Shown: positions 55,639 to 64,000 of the stretch, in pieces | Numbering within the stretch: the stretch's first letter is position 1 | How the letters are laid out: every line of letters starts with the position of its first letter | NCBI GenBank assembly: GCA_963751355.1 | Contig: CAVVVS010000111.1 | Span: forward strand, 1 to 64,000 | Origin: CAVVVS01 sp963751355 | Lineage (GTDB): Bacteria > Bacteroidota > Ignavibacteria > Ignavibacteriales > Ignavibacteriaceae | Direction of reading: 5' to 3' | Length of the DNA stretch: 64,000 nt | Notes under the pieces: model-generated | Told to the model about the DNA's origin: nothing | The model's input: the letters and a program-made list of their open reading frames with translations, nothing else | The model's database searches: none | Made by a program: the position numbers and the translations under genes

Positions 55639-56634
55639 ATGTTTAAGCATTTATTAAACTTATTTTTTATTATATATTTATTTTTCTCTGCCGGACTGGC
55701 AGCACAAACTAAATATGATACTGCAAATACAAAAGATTCTGCCTCCGTGATTACTATCGAAACCGGTAGTGTAAAATTTGTTAATGCTCAATTTTCAACA
55801 AACTCCTCATCTGATTCACTGACGAAAAAAATTGTGAAAGGTTTAGAGCCTCCTTCAATAACAGAATTTATTTCTTTCGGTAAAATATTTTGGGCTATTG
55901 TATTTTTTGTGGTGGGGTTTTACTTCATCAAAATATTGACTAAAATATTTGAACTATTTGCCGAAAAAAGTACAAGGTACCGTATTACCGTCAAAGGATT
56001 AATTCCTGTTTTAAGAATTTTTGGCTGGATTATCGTCCTGTACATAATTATAGCAGGAATATTTAAGCCGCCGGTTTCAACGTTAATTGCTGTTACTGCT
56101 TCCGTTGGTATTGCCGTGGGATTTGCCGCACAGGATATCTTTAAAAATATTTTCGGCGGAATAATGATTTTATTCGACCGCCCGTTTCAGGTAGGTGATA
56201 AAATTGAAATAGGAACTTACTACGGTGAGGTTATTAAAATCGGATTAGGCTCAACAAAAATAGTAACTGCCGACGATTCAAAAGTGAGTATTCCGAACGG
56301 TAATATAATGAATCAATCTGTTTCAAATTCAAATTCCGGCGAACCTGACTGTCAGGTTGTTGCTGAAATTTATTTGCCCATTACAGTAAACACCGAAGAA
56401 GTCCGGCAAATTGCAATTGAAGCCGCACAAACATCAAGTTATATTTACCTGGGTAAACCAATATCGGTGCTATTTGTAAATGAAGTGAAAGAACGAAGAT
56501 CTTACCTGAAAATGAGATTAAAAGCTTATGTGCTTGATATTCGTTTTGAATTCATACTTAAAAGCAATATGACTGAGGTAGTAATTAGAGAATTATTAAA
56601 AAATAAAATTATATCTCCGGACGAGGTTTTCTGA
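55639..56634 (+). CDS. Small-conductance mechanosensitive channel, MscS family
   Basis: 331 residues. There is an N-terminal signal or membrane segment, an extra polar region (residues 30-80) and three membrane segments. The MscS core is visible as VTASVGIAVGFAAQDIFKNIFGGIMILFDRPFQVGD (TM3 with Gly/Ala packing), then KVSIPNGNIMNQSVSNSN for the beta domain. It opens under membrane tension to release solutes. It lies 139 bases after the large ATPase-like gene. AGGAGAG precedes the start at a good distance. Confidence 0.92.
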   Translation: MFKHLLNLFFIIYLFFSAGLAAQTKYDTANTKDSASVITIETGSVKFVNAQFSTNSSSDSLTKKIVKGLEPPSITEFISFGKIFWAIVFFVVGFYFIKILTKIFELFAEKSTRYRITVKGLIPVLRIFGWIIVLYIIIAGIFKPPVSTLIAVTASVGIAVGFAAQDIFKNIFGGIMILFDRPFQVGDKIEIGTYYGEVIKIGLGSTKIVTADDSKVSIPNGNIMNQSVSNSNSGEPDCQVVAEIYLPITVNTEEVRQIAIEAAQTSSYIYLGKPISVLFVNEVKERRSYLKMRLKAYVLDIRFEFILKSNMTEVVIRELLKNKIISPDEVF

Positions 56635-56692
56635 GTATCTTTAAGGAATAAACTTAAAAATGAATACTTTTTGAGCAATTTTTTTTATAGTA

Positions 56693-57517
56693 TTATTCAG
56701 TCAAAACTTCGGGATCAACTTTTTGGATATTATTAACCTCTCTTCCAATAAATAATTCCGCTACTTCCTTGAATTTTGCCGGGATATCGCTTACATAAAA
56801 ACTTTGATTTCCCATTGAAAATTTATTTGTGCGGAGATCAATCCTGTTCAATTCCTCTCTTACCAGTTCGGCCGATGCAATGCCCGAATCAATTAAGACA
56901 ACACTATCACCGATGACGTCCTGTATCACCTCAGCGAGTATCGGATAGTGTGTGCATCCGAGAACCAGCGTATCGATATTTAATTCGCGTAATTCTTTCA
57001 AATAATCTTCTGCTATTTCGTAGGTTGCTTTATGTTTTATCCAACCTTCCTCAGCCAACGGTACGAAAAGCGGACATGCTTTTTCAATTACTTCTACATC
57101 AGCAGATATATTTTTTATTTCCTGTGAGTATGCTTTATTACTAATTGTGGACCTTGTGCCGATTACCCCGATTCTACCGTTTCGACTGTTTTTTACTGCT
57201 GCCCGGGCACCCGGATTTATCATTCCGATAAAGGGGACATCGAAATTTTTCCTTAACTCATCCATTGCAATAGAGGATACTGTATTACATGCTACAACTA
57301 TTGCTTTTACATTTTTAGTCATCAGAAATTTAGCATCCTGCAGCGCATACTCGATTATGGTTGCATTTGATTTTGACCCGTAGGGTACCCGTGCCGTATC
57401 TCCGAAATAAATTATATCCTCTTCCGGTAAAGTAGAGGCTATTCTTTTTACAACCGTTAATCCTCCGATGCCTGAGTCGAATACTCCGATCGGTTTCTCT
57501 TTTTCCATAAAGTTCAA
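56693..57517 (-). CDS. murI: Glutamate racemase
   Basis: 274 residues from a TTG start. MurI makes D-glutamate for peptidoglycan. IGVFDSGIGGLTV, VVACNTVSSI with the first catalytic Cys and VLGCTHYPIL with the second Cys are all in place; a PFIGMINPGARAAV loop is also typical. TTG 57517 is preferred since AAGGAA lies in ribosome-site range; ATG 57508 is the alternative, three codons later. The ribosome site lies within the stop region of the glnD-like gene upstream, so translation is coupled. Confidence 0.95.
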   Translation of the reverse strand: MNFMEKEKPIGVFDSGIGGLTVVKRIASTLPEEDIIYFGDTARVPYGSKSNATIIEYALQDAKFLMTKNVKAIVVACNTVSSIAMDELRKNFDVPFIGMINPGARAAVKNSRNGRIGVIGTRSTISNKAYSQEIKNISADVEVIEKACPLFVPLAEEGWIKHKATYEIAEDYLKELRELNIDTLVLGCTHYPILAEVIQDVIGDSVVLIDSGIASAELVREELNRIDLRTNKFSMGNQSFYVSDIPAKFKEVAELFIGREVNNIQKVDPEVLTE

Positions 57518-57526
57518 ATTATTTCC

Positions 57527-60097
57527 TTATAACATTTGTGAAATAGTTTCGGTGAGTTCGGATTTTATAAATTCAAAATCATTTGGAGAGATTTTCTTAC
57601 CGGTTCTATCCAGGACATAAAAGGAATCGACAATATCATCTCCCTTAGTCGAGATTTTTGCGAAATAAATATTCATTCCCATTTCATTCATTTTAGAAGT
57701 AACCTGGTAGAGAAAACCGAGCCGGTCAGGCGAGAATACATCTATAATTGTAAATTTTTCATGCCGTTCAAAAACTATTTTAACTTTTCCCGTTCTTTTG
57801 AAAAATTTACTTTCTATCCTCCACCACCTGGATTTCATTTGGGCAATTTCCTGGGTTAACTGAAGGAGTCCACCTACCACAGCCCGTAAATCTCTCCTTA
57901 TTTTTGAATGCCTATCCTTACCGATTTTTTGATGCGTCCTAAAATCCGTTACATTAAAGGTATCGATTACTATCCCGTCCTTCCGGGTAAATATTTTCGC
58001 ATCATGGATATTCGCATCATTAATAGAAAGAACGCCGCATATTTTGGAAAGCAGTGCCGGAAAATCTTTTGTAATTATTGTAATGTTTGTAAAATCAGAT
58101 AATGCTTTAAATAGAACAGAAATACTTATTCCTTTTTGAATTTCCTCGACATGCATGGCTATTTCTTTATCCGAAAATTGATGCGCGTAGCCGATATCAT
58201 TAATTGAATCAATATGTTCCTGAACGTGTGATTCGGATATTAGGGTCGAGTGCTTACTTATTTCTTTCGGTTCCACATAAATGCTGGAAATTAATAATTC
58301 TTCACCGGTTATTTGTTCTTCCAGCATCGATTTCGTTTTAGTATAAAGCTCAGCCAGCAGGTCGCTTTTCCATGAAGTCCAAACAGCAGGATTAACAGCT
58401 GAAAGATCCGCATATGTTACCAGGTAGAGTAAATTCAGATCTTCAATTGAATTGAATCTTGAAGTGAAATTATTCAATGTTTCGGGATCATTTAAATTTC
58501 TTCTGAAAGCCACCTGCTCCATTATCAAATGATTTTTTACGAGGAAAGTGACAGGGTCAATTTCTTCTTCGCTGTAACCCAATCTTTGCATTATTGAAGA
58601 AGCCATTTCAGCTCCGATGATCTCATGTCCGGGGATATTGATAGGTTTGGCGATATCATGAAACAGCAAACCGAGATGTAATATTTCCCTGTCTTTTAGA
58701 TTATTATATATTTTGCCGAGCGGCGAAACATCTTTTTCAAGCTTTTCGAGATTTTGAATAGTCTGCAGCGTATGCTCGTCGGTTGTGTAGCAGTGATAAA
58801 CACCGTGCTGAAGAAAACCAATCATATCGCTGAATTCAGGCATAAAAGCCTTAAGAACTCCGAGTTCGTTCATTACCGAAAGCGTTTGTCCCACATTTTT
58901 AGGGAGCTTCAAAATTTCCCTAAAAAACACGGATGAGTCGGAGCCTTTTTCTTCTCCGCTATTATAATCTTCAACCACCTCAACTATCGCTGAGCGCAGG
59001 CTTTCATCGAAATGAGCATTGTGCAAACCCCTATAATAAAATACTCTCAAAATATCCGAAAGGCTTAGTTTTTTATTATTGATCAGGTAAATAGTTTTAC
59101 CTTTTAATACGAAATCATCATCGAGTTGAAATCCCAGTGAATCCGGGATCGGATTTGAAATATCTTCCTGGAATTTTTTAACCATCGATTTAGAGAAACG
59201 GTTGATAATGTTAGTAGCGGTAAAATATTCCCGCATAAAATCAGCCAGGGCATTTTGATTATGACCATCGATGGCGGCAATTCTTTTTTGTGCATTAAAC
59301 TCAAATCGATCATTTAACTGGTTTGAGAAAAGATGAAGCAAATTTCTCACCCTAAGTACCAGTTTATAACTTGTGAGCAGGCGCATGCATTCATTAGATG
59401 TTGTGTAGTCATTTTTCTTTAACAAATCAATGAATATCTCGGCTTGCGAAGCTTCTATCTGTTTGTCGAGAAGAGTTTTGTTTTTGAGTATATACATCCA
59501 CTCAATTGCCTGAAAGTCGCGCAATCCTCCTGCGGACAGTTTAACGTTCGGCTCCAGCACTTTGGGAGAATCGCCATACTTTTCATAGCGGTTATTTATA
59601 TCCCGGAACAGTTCTTCGAGAAGTTCAACTGTTGTTTGATCATCCAGGGCGGCAAAAATTTGTTCGTTCCATTGCCTGTAAATTTTTTCGGAACCTAAGA
59701 GAAGGCGGGTTTCAAAAAATTGTGTGAAAGTGTGCAGGTCTGTGTGCAAATATTTTTGAATGTCGGGAAAATCTCTTATTGTGTGGGAGACTTCAATACC
59801 GTTGTCCCAGAATACGGTGATGAAAGAAGCTATTTCATCCTTGTTCTCATCGACATTTTCTGCGATAAACATCAAATCGATATCGGAGTACGGAGAGAGT
59901 TCGCGCCTGCTGAAACTGCCTGCAGAGGCAATTACAAAATTGTACTTCTTATCACCGGCAAGAGAATGTATAAATTCTTCAACCAGCAGACTGTATTTCA
60001 GGCTGAAGCCTAGGGAATCGCGTTGCTTCGAATTTTCGCTGAAAAGCTTTTCCCTTCTTAATATAAATTCCTTTTTAGTAATTACCGGTGTTTTCAT
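57527..60097 (-). CDS. glnD: [Protein-PII] uridylyltransferase / GlnD-like
   Basis: 856 residues, near the usual GlnD size. The order matches: an N-terminal nucleotidyltransferase with GSFSRRELSPYSDIDL, then a helical part, an HD domain with LHLGLLFHDIAKP (about residue 475), and two ACT domains (near 685-760 and 785-855). GlnD adds or removes UMP on PII by nitrogen state. No PII or glutamine synthetase gene is in the window. Other names such as DUF294-type proteins are less likely given both HD and ACT parts. It lies 9 bases upstream of murI on the minus strand. Confidence 0.92.
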   Translation of the reverse strand: MKTPVITKKEFILRREKLFSENSKQRDSLGFSLKYSLLVEEFIHSLAGDKKYNFVIASAGSFSRRELSPYSDIDLMFIAENVDENKDEIASFITVFWDNGIEVSHTIRDFPDIQKYLHTDLHTFTQFFETRLLLGSEKIYRQWNEQIFAALDDQTTVELLEELFRDINNRYEKYGDSPKVLEPNVKLSAGGLRDFQAIEWMYILKNKTLLDKQIEASQAEIFIDLLKKNDYTTSNECMRLLTSYKLVLRVRNLLHLFSNQLNDRFEFNAQKRIAAIDGHNQNALADFMREYFTATNIINRFSKSMVKKFQEDISNPIPDSLGFQLDDDFVLKGKTIYLINNKKLSLSDILRVFYYRGLHNAHFDESLRSAIVEVVEDYNSGEEKGSDSSVFFREILKLPKNVGQTLSVMNELGVLKAFMPEFSDMIGFLQHGVYHCYTTDEHTLQTIQNLEKLEKDVSPLGKIYNNLKDREILHLGLLFHDIAKPINIPGHEIIGAEMASSIMQRLGYSEEEIDPVTFLVKNHLIMEQVAFRRNLNDPETLNNFTSRFNSIEDLNLLYLVTYADLSAVNPAVWTSWKSDLLAELYTKTKSMLEEQITGEELLISSIYVEPKEISKHSTLISESHVQEHIDSINDIGYAHQFSDKEIAMHVEEIQKGISISVLFKALSDFTNITIITKDFPALLSKICGVLSINDANIHDAKIFTRKDGIVIDTFNVTDFRTHQKIGKDRHSKIRRDLRAVVGGLLQLTQEIAQMKSRWWRIESKFFKRTGKVKIVFERHEKFTIIDVFSPDRLGFLYQVTSKMNEMGMNIYFAKISTKGDDIVDSFYVLDRTGKKISPNDFEFIKSELTETISQML

Positions 60098-60168
60098 TAA
60101 TTACTCATATTAAATAATGTCTGCTTTCCTTTTAGACGTATCAAATCCCAAATAAATCTAATAATTGT

Positions 60169-60522
60169 TTAATCTTTTTTAAATTCCGCCTCAATAACAG
60201 ATGAAATACCACCGCGGACACTAAAATTTGCGGTGAGTTTCATATAGCGCGGCTTGCACACTTCCGCTAAATCATCCAAAATTTTGTTGGTTACGCTCTC
60301 AAAATATATTCCGTCATTTCTATATGATTGAAAATAGAACTTTAATGACTTGAGTTCAATACACAATTTATCAGGTATGTACTCTAAGATCATTGTAGCA
60401 AAGTCAGGCTGTCCTGTTTTCGGACAAACAGATGTGAATTCGGTTGCCGTATGAACAATCTTATAATCTCTCTCAGGGTAAGCATTATCGAATACTTCCA
60501 AAATTTTTATTTTTTCACTCAT
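60169..60522 (-). CDS. queF: NADPH-dependent 7-cyano-7-deazaguanine reductase
   Basis: 117 residues, the short type I QueF. It reduces preQ0 to preQ1 in queuosine synthesis. TEFTSVCPKTGQPDFAT contains the catalytic Cys and Asp, and the QueF pattern LCIELKSLKFYFQSYRNDGIYFE with its substrate Glu is complete; ending NFSVRGGI fits. queC lies upstream on the same strand at 124 bases. Both are expected to act in one pathway. Confidence 0.96.
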   Translation of the reverse strand: MSEKIKILEVFDNAYPERDYKIVHTATEFTSVCPKTGQPDFATMILEYIPDKLCIELKSLKFYFQSYRNDGIYFESVTNKILDDLAEVCKPRYMKLTANFSVRGGISSVIEAEFKKD

Positions 60523-60645
60523 TTAAACCTCTTTTGCGATTTAATTCAATCTAAAATTTTATCTTTTTATAATAAACTAATAAGCCTGCAGTTAAAAATT
60601 TTTACTTACGGTTAAAAGCAGCAAAAAATCAAATTCAATTTTTTA

Positions 60646-61347
60646 CTAATAATCAGGTCTAACTTTATAAGTGATCGGATCCTCAATACCTGCCTGCCGG
60701 AATCCCCTTAACCTTAATGCACAGCTATCGCAAACACCGCATGCTTCATCTTCGGATTGGTAGCAAGACCAGGTTAGGTGTAAAGGAGCATTCAGTTCAA
60801 TACCTTTTTTAACGATATCAGCTTTGGACAAATTTATTATCGGTGTTTCTATTATAATGTTTGTTTCCGGTTTTGTTCCTTCGGCTGCCATTTTTTCGAA
60901 TGCCTCGAAGAATTTGGGCCGGCAATCGGGATAACCGGATGAGTCTTCGTAAACGGCGCCTATGAACACAGCCCCGGCATTTAGGACTTCAGCCCAACTA
61001 ACACAAGCCGATAAAATATTTGCATTCCTAAAAGGTACATACGAAGCCGGAATTTCCTTATTGTTTAAGTCGGCATTACTAACTTCAATATTTTTATCGG
61101 TCAACGAAGAACCGCCAATATTTGAAAAATGAGTAAAATCAATTATAAGCTTTTTTTCAACACCATAAAAAGAAGCTATATCATTAAATGCTTTAAGCTC
61201 TCTCCGCTCGGTTCTTTGTCCGTAATTAATATGAGCAAAAGCGAGATCATAATTTTCTGCGGCAATTGCGGCTGTTACACAACTATCCATCCCTCCGCTT
61301 ACTGCGACAACTGCTAATTTCTTATTATTCATTAAAATACTCAGCAT
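60646..61347 (-). CDS. queC: 7-cyano-7-deazaguanine synthase
   Basis: 233 residues; the first ATG is at 61347, and MNNKKLAVVAV at 61332 is an alternative start. It makes preQ0 from CDG with ATP and ammonia. VVAVSGGMDSCVT is the PP-loop, FAHINYGQRTERREL, YVPFRNANILSA and SGYPDCRPKFFEAFEKM are diagnostic, and the C-terminal SCYQSEDEACGVCDSCALRLRGF holds the zinc Cys cluster. queF is next on the same strand; queD and queE are not in the window. No preQ1 riboswitch was recognised upstream. Confidence 0.96.
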   Translation of the reverse strand: MLSILMNNKKLAVVAVSGGMDSCVTAAIAAENYDLAFAHINYGQRTERRELKAFNDIASFYGVEKKLIIDFTHFSNIGGSSLTDKNIEVSNADLNNKEIPASYVPFRNANILSACVSWAEVLNAGAVFIGAVYEDSSGYPDCRPKFFEAFEKMAAEGTKPETNIIIETPIINLSKADIVKKGIELNAPLHLTWSCYQSEDEACGVCDSCALRLRGFRQAGIEDPITYKVRPDY

Positions 61348-61683
61348 GATTTTGGGAGTGTAAAGATAATAAAATAGATACTTACAAGGAAGTGATAAAG
61401 AATAGACTCATAGTACTTCCGTCCAAAAATAATTTACATTTTATTAGTCCATTCTAGAAAACTCAGACACTTCATTCTAATCCCGATTTTAATCGGGGGG
61501 AAATCCTTAACTAATCACAATAAGAAAAATTCTTCAGCCGCCCCGCTCTTTCAGAATGACATTAATATTCTTTTTAGAGTGAACTCGAGAGCCGACCGGA
61601 TTCTTTCACCCGGGCTGAAATTCGGCAAAATTAGTGACAACCGGATAACTGCTCATTTCTACTATTCCCTTAAGCAGAATTTC
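61348..61683. other. Gap (336 bp) with a possible extragenic repeat
   Basis: Between queC and the MFS gene on the minus strand. CCCGAT TTTA ATCGGG (61482-61497) is a perfect hairpin. The block 61528-61562, read on the minus strand, begins TGTCATTCTGAAAGAGCGGG, a style known from extragenic repeats in this phylum. No gene recognised. Confidence 0.4.
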
Positions 61684-62841
61684 CTACCGGATTTTGTTTA
61701 ATAATAAAAGGACACCTATAATCAAACTGACAACACAAGAAACAAGAAATGGGATCTCCGAACCAAACGAATCCCATAAAACTCCGGTAAGAAATGAACC
61801 GATCATAATTGCAAAACTTGAAAGCATTGTTAAAAGTCCTATCGCCGTACCGCGGTTTCTATCCGGAATAAGATCGGATACCCATGCTTTGGCTATTCCC
61901 TCGGTTGATGCGGCGTAAATACCGTAAAGGATGAACAACCCGTAAATAAAAATTAAGTTCTGCAAAAGAGCAAAGCCGAGATATACTAAAGAAAAAATAA
62001 AAAGTCCGGCGGTAAAAACTTTCTTTTTACTAAGTGTATCCGATAGCTTACCAAGCGGATAAGATGATCCGGCATAAACAATGTTGTATAAAATATAACC
62101 GCCGATAGCAAGCGGGGCGGAGTGTGAGATGTTTTGAGATTTTAATATTAAGAAAACATCACTGCTGTTGACCAGTGAAAAAAGTGTAAACAACACTAAT
62201 ACTGATTTATATGAAGAAGGAGCTTCCGTCCAAAAATTAATATATTTAGATTTAGTCCTTTCTTCATGCGTTACCGCTTTATCCTTAATAAAAAGTGTAA
62301 ACGTTACGGCAACGGCTGATGGAAAAAATGCAAGCAGGAAAATCAGTATATAATCGCCGGGATGAAAATGCAAAAAAACTAATGCGGCGGCAGGGCCAAG
62401 TACGGCACCCAATGTATCCATTCCCCTGTGAAATCCGAAGATTTCCCCTGAATTATTTTGGGAATAACCGGCAAGCAGAGCATCACGAGGTGCGGTTCTA
62501 ACTCCTTTCCCCACTCTGTCGCTGACCCTGGAGAATAGTACTGCCGAAATGTTGGGAAAAATACCCGGCAGAGGTTTTGAGAGCGCAGAGAGTGTGTAGC
62601 CTATAGTAACAAAGATTGATCTTTTACCTAATTTATCGGAAAGTCGACCGAAATATCCTTTCAAAAATCCCGAAATAAATTCTGCAATTCCCTCAATTAT
62701 TCCAACCATTGCCATTGAGGCGCCTAATACAGATGTAAGGAAAAGAGGAGTTACCGGGTAAAGCATTTCACTCGCCATGTCGGTAAACAAGCTAATTAAT
62801 CCCAGTATTATTACCTGCCGCGGAATTTTTTTTAGTGACAT
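61684..62841 (-). CDS. MFS transporter
   Basis: 385 residues with 12 membrane segments. LFTDMASEMLYPVTPLFL and GYFGRLSDKLGKRSIFVTIGY (motif A) are in the first half; DRVGKGVRTAPRDALLAGYS and GFHRGMDTLGAVLGPAAA are typical of a group of Bacteroidota MFS carriers of unknown substrate; YGIYAASTEGIAKAWVSDLIP lies in the second half. It may export a small compound. It is followed on the same strand by the queuosine genes after a repeat-bearing gap. Confidence 0.9.
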   Translation of the reverse strand: MSLKKIPRQVIILGLISLFTDMASEMLYPVTPLFLTSVLGASMAMVGIIEGIAEFISGFLKGYFGRLSDKLGKRSIFVTIGYTLSALSKPLPGIFPNISAVLFSRVSDRVGKGVRTAPRDALLAGYSQNNSGEIFGFHRGMDTLGAVLGPAAALVFLHFHPGDYILIFLLAFFPSAVAVTFTLFIKDKAVTHEERTKSKYINFWTEAPSSYKSVLVLFTLFSLVNSSDVFLILKSQNISHSAPLAIGGYILYNIVYAGSSYPLGKLSDTLSKKKVFTAGLFIFSLVYLGFALLQNLIFIYGLFILYGIYAASTEGIAKAWVSDLIPDRNRGTAIGLLTMLSSFAIMIGSFLTGVLWDSFGSEIPFLVSCVVSLIIGVLLLLNKIR

Positions 62842-63494
62842 AACAATAATTAAAAAGTAAAAATTATAAAAGTATTTATTTTACTGTAGTTCAAAATAAT
62901 TTTAGAATTGAGAAAAAACCTGGTATAAAATACAAATTGGACATATTTGTTTTAGTTTCAAATTTAATCCCTCCCTAAAATAACTCTATATTTTTGTTTG
63001 AATTTTTTTGCAGCACTTTTTTACAATCTATACTGACAGAATTCCTTTTTTTTATTTTGAACAGATATTCACGGGACGAAAATTATTAACCTTTTGTTTG
63101 CTATAATTATTTAATTTGCATAAGTTTACCTGGGTTTTGATAAAAGGGAACAGCAATAATATTAACCGCACTAAGACGTACGTATAATTTATTTAGCATA
63201 AGAGATAACATAGTTATTAGTTATTCAGTTAAATAGATTGCTTACCACTCATAAAGGGCGATATCCAATCTAAAAAAGTAATTAGAGCACAAAAAATAAA
63301 TTCAACTTTAATTAATCGGCTTTTTTTTGTGACTGACTATGCGCAGCAGTATAACCGGAGAAAACATAAAATAAGAATAATTAAAGCCATTAAGAATTGA
63401 AGAAGAAAATTTCTTATATAAGGAAGAAATCTAATAGGTTAATAATATATTAGCCCAAGCATAGAAGCCTATCATAAAATACTAAGGTATTTAA
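62842..63494. other. AT-rich divergent region (653 bp) before the patatin gene
   Basis: A long region with runs of T and no recognised coding frame. It may hold the promoter of the patatin-like gene and of the MFS gene. The last 200 bases are rich in A and T with no strong ribosome site before ATG 63495 (only AAGGTATTTAA). Confidence 0.3.
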
Positions 63495-64000
63495 ATGGGA
63501 TTAATTACAAATCATCAAAAAAGTGTCTCTGAAAAATCTTTTTCTCCAGATAAAATAGTCCAAATTCTTTCACTTGATGGTGGTGGCCTTAAAGGTCTTT
63601 TTTCAGCTGCCGTAATTGAAACATTGGAAGAACAATTAGGTCATTCAATATCAAAGCATTTTGATATCATAACAGGTACGTCTACTGGAGGACTTATCGC
63701 ACTTGGTTTAGGGATAGGAAAATCAGGTAATGAAATCGTTAAATTTTACCAAAATCATGGCCCTAAAATCTTTCCTAATAAAGGGATTCAGAGATTTATA
63801 CGTTTTTTCAGAGGTTGGTTTTTCAATAAATATTCTAATCACTATCTTGAGGAAACATTACATAAACTTTTTTCAATAGAAGGGAAAACTAAAGAACCAA
63901 TATTAGGAGATAGTCTAAAGCGATTAATAATCCCGACCTTTTATGCAGCTTCTTCTCAACCCCGGTTGCTAAAAACACCTCATGACAAAAGGTATCGAAG
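63495..64000 (+). CDS. Patatin-like phospholipase, CapV-like (partial at right edge)
   Basis: The frame runs 168 codons to the end of the window without a stop. ILSLDGGGLKGLFSAAV is the glycine-rich oxyanion loop, and IITGTSTGGLIALGLG holds the Ser nucleophile in GxSxG. GDSLKRLIIPTFYAASS and LLKTPHDKRYR resemble the CapV type of phospholipase, an effector of CBASS anti-phage systems that cuts membrane lipids when a cyclic nucleotide is made. The catalytic Asp of the DGA loop and any partner genes lie beyond the edge. General patatin hydrolases are the alternative. Confidence 0.75.
   Translation, partial: MGLITNHQKSVSEKSFSPDKIVQILSLDGGGLKGLFSAAVIETLEEQLGHSISKHFDIITGTSTGGLIALGLGIGKSGNEIVKFYQNHGPKIFPNKGIQRFIRFFRGWFFNKYSNHYLEETLHKLFSIEGKTKEPILGDSLKRLIIPTFYAASSQPRLLKTPHDKRYR

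Noticed and set aside
61348..61480. preQ1 riboswitch before queC
   Set aside because: No short pseudoknot-type C-rich loop and A-rich tail was recognised in the leader.
1..64000. tRNA, rRNA and CRISPR arrays
   Set aside because: Intergenic regions were read for cloverleaf ends (CCA, TTCGA-type loops) and for regularly spaced repeats; none was recognised, though a computed scan would be more reliable.

Overview
The window is AT-rich bacterial chromosome and looks like a member of the Bacteroidota/Chlorobiota group, most likely an Ignavibacteria-type organism. The signs are type IX secretion (T9SS) C-terminal sorting domains, a PorV/PorQ-family outer-membrane protein, a short AMP nucleosidase of the Bacteroidota kind, cell-wall amidases with a golvesin-like domain, and two promoters that fit the Bacteroidota consensus (TTG or TTTG, about 20 nt, TAnnTTTG). 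No rRNA, tRNA, CRISPR array or intact insertion sequence was recognised. The taxonomic call rests on gene style, not on a marker-gene comparison.

Left part (1-8.2 kb): the 3' end of a T9SS cargo gene and a PorV/PorQ protein, then two small-family lipoprotein or exported genes (one a hydrolase-fold protein whose catalytic Ser is Asn), PEP carboxylase on the minus strand, and a long AT-rich gap. From 8.25 to 22.7 kb there is a plus-strand neighbourhood themed on amino-acid chirality and peptidoglycan: a GNAT acetyltransferase, an Orr/YhfX-like PLP racemase, a sodium:solute symporter, an M20 amidohydrolase, alanine racemase, two large tandem-duplicated amidase lipoproteins and an exported amidase-signature enzyme. 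I infer a murein-peptide or D-amino-acid salvage function.

Middle part (22.9-41.5 kb): a BON-like small protein, a 33-residue membrane peptide, a rhomboid protease, a minus-strand set (valS, lipoprotein, AMP nucleosidase), a GntR regulator with a DUF1648/DUF5808 membrane protein behind an operator-overlapped promoter, a Ser-active paralogue of the first hydrolase, an e(P4)-like phosphatase, DUF1015 next to serC, a thioredoxin-fold protein with one Cys, a PLP trans-sulfuration enzyme, a methyltransferase and an MFS carrier.

Right part (41.7-64 kb): a five-gene minus-strand cluster (DUF134 regulator, His-rich NifX/NifB-like protein, ArsP_2-type 10-TM exporter, OsmC protein, methyltransferase). 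It starts at a promoter with a perfect 20-bp palindrome over the expected transcription start, and is the best candidate here for an undescribed metal- or metalloid-handling system. Then come an etfBA-acyl-CoA dehydrogenase operon with a matching promoter, a T9SS-secreted cupredoxin, a PiT phosphate transporter with its DUF47 partner, a giant ATPase-like protein with a degenerate P-loop beside an MscS channel, and a minus-strand run of MFS, queC, queF, glnD-like and murI. The window ends inside a patatin-like phospholipase that resembles the CBASS effector CapV, so an anti-phage system may begin at the right edge.
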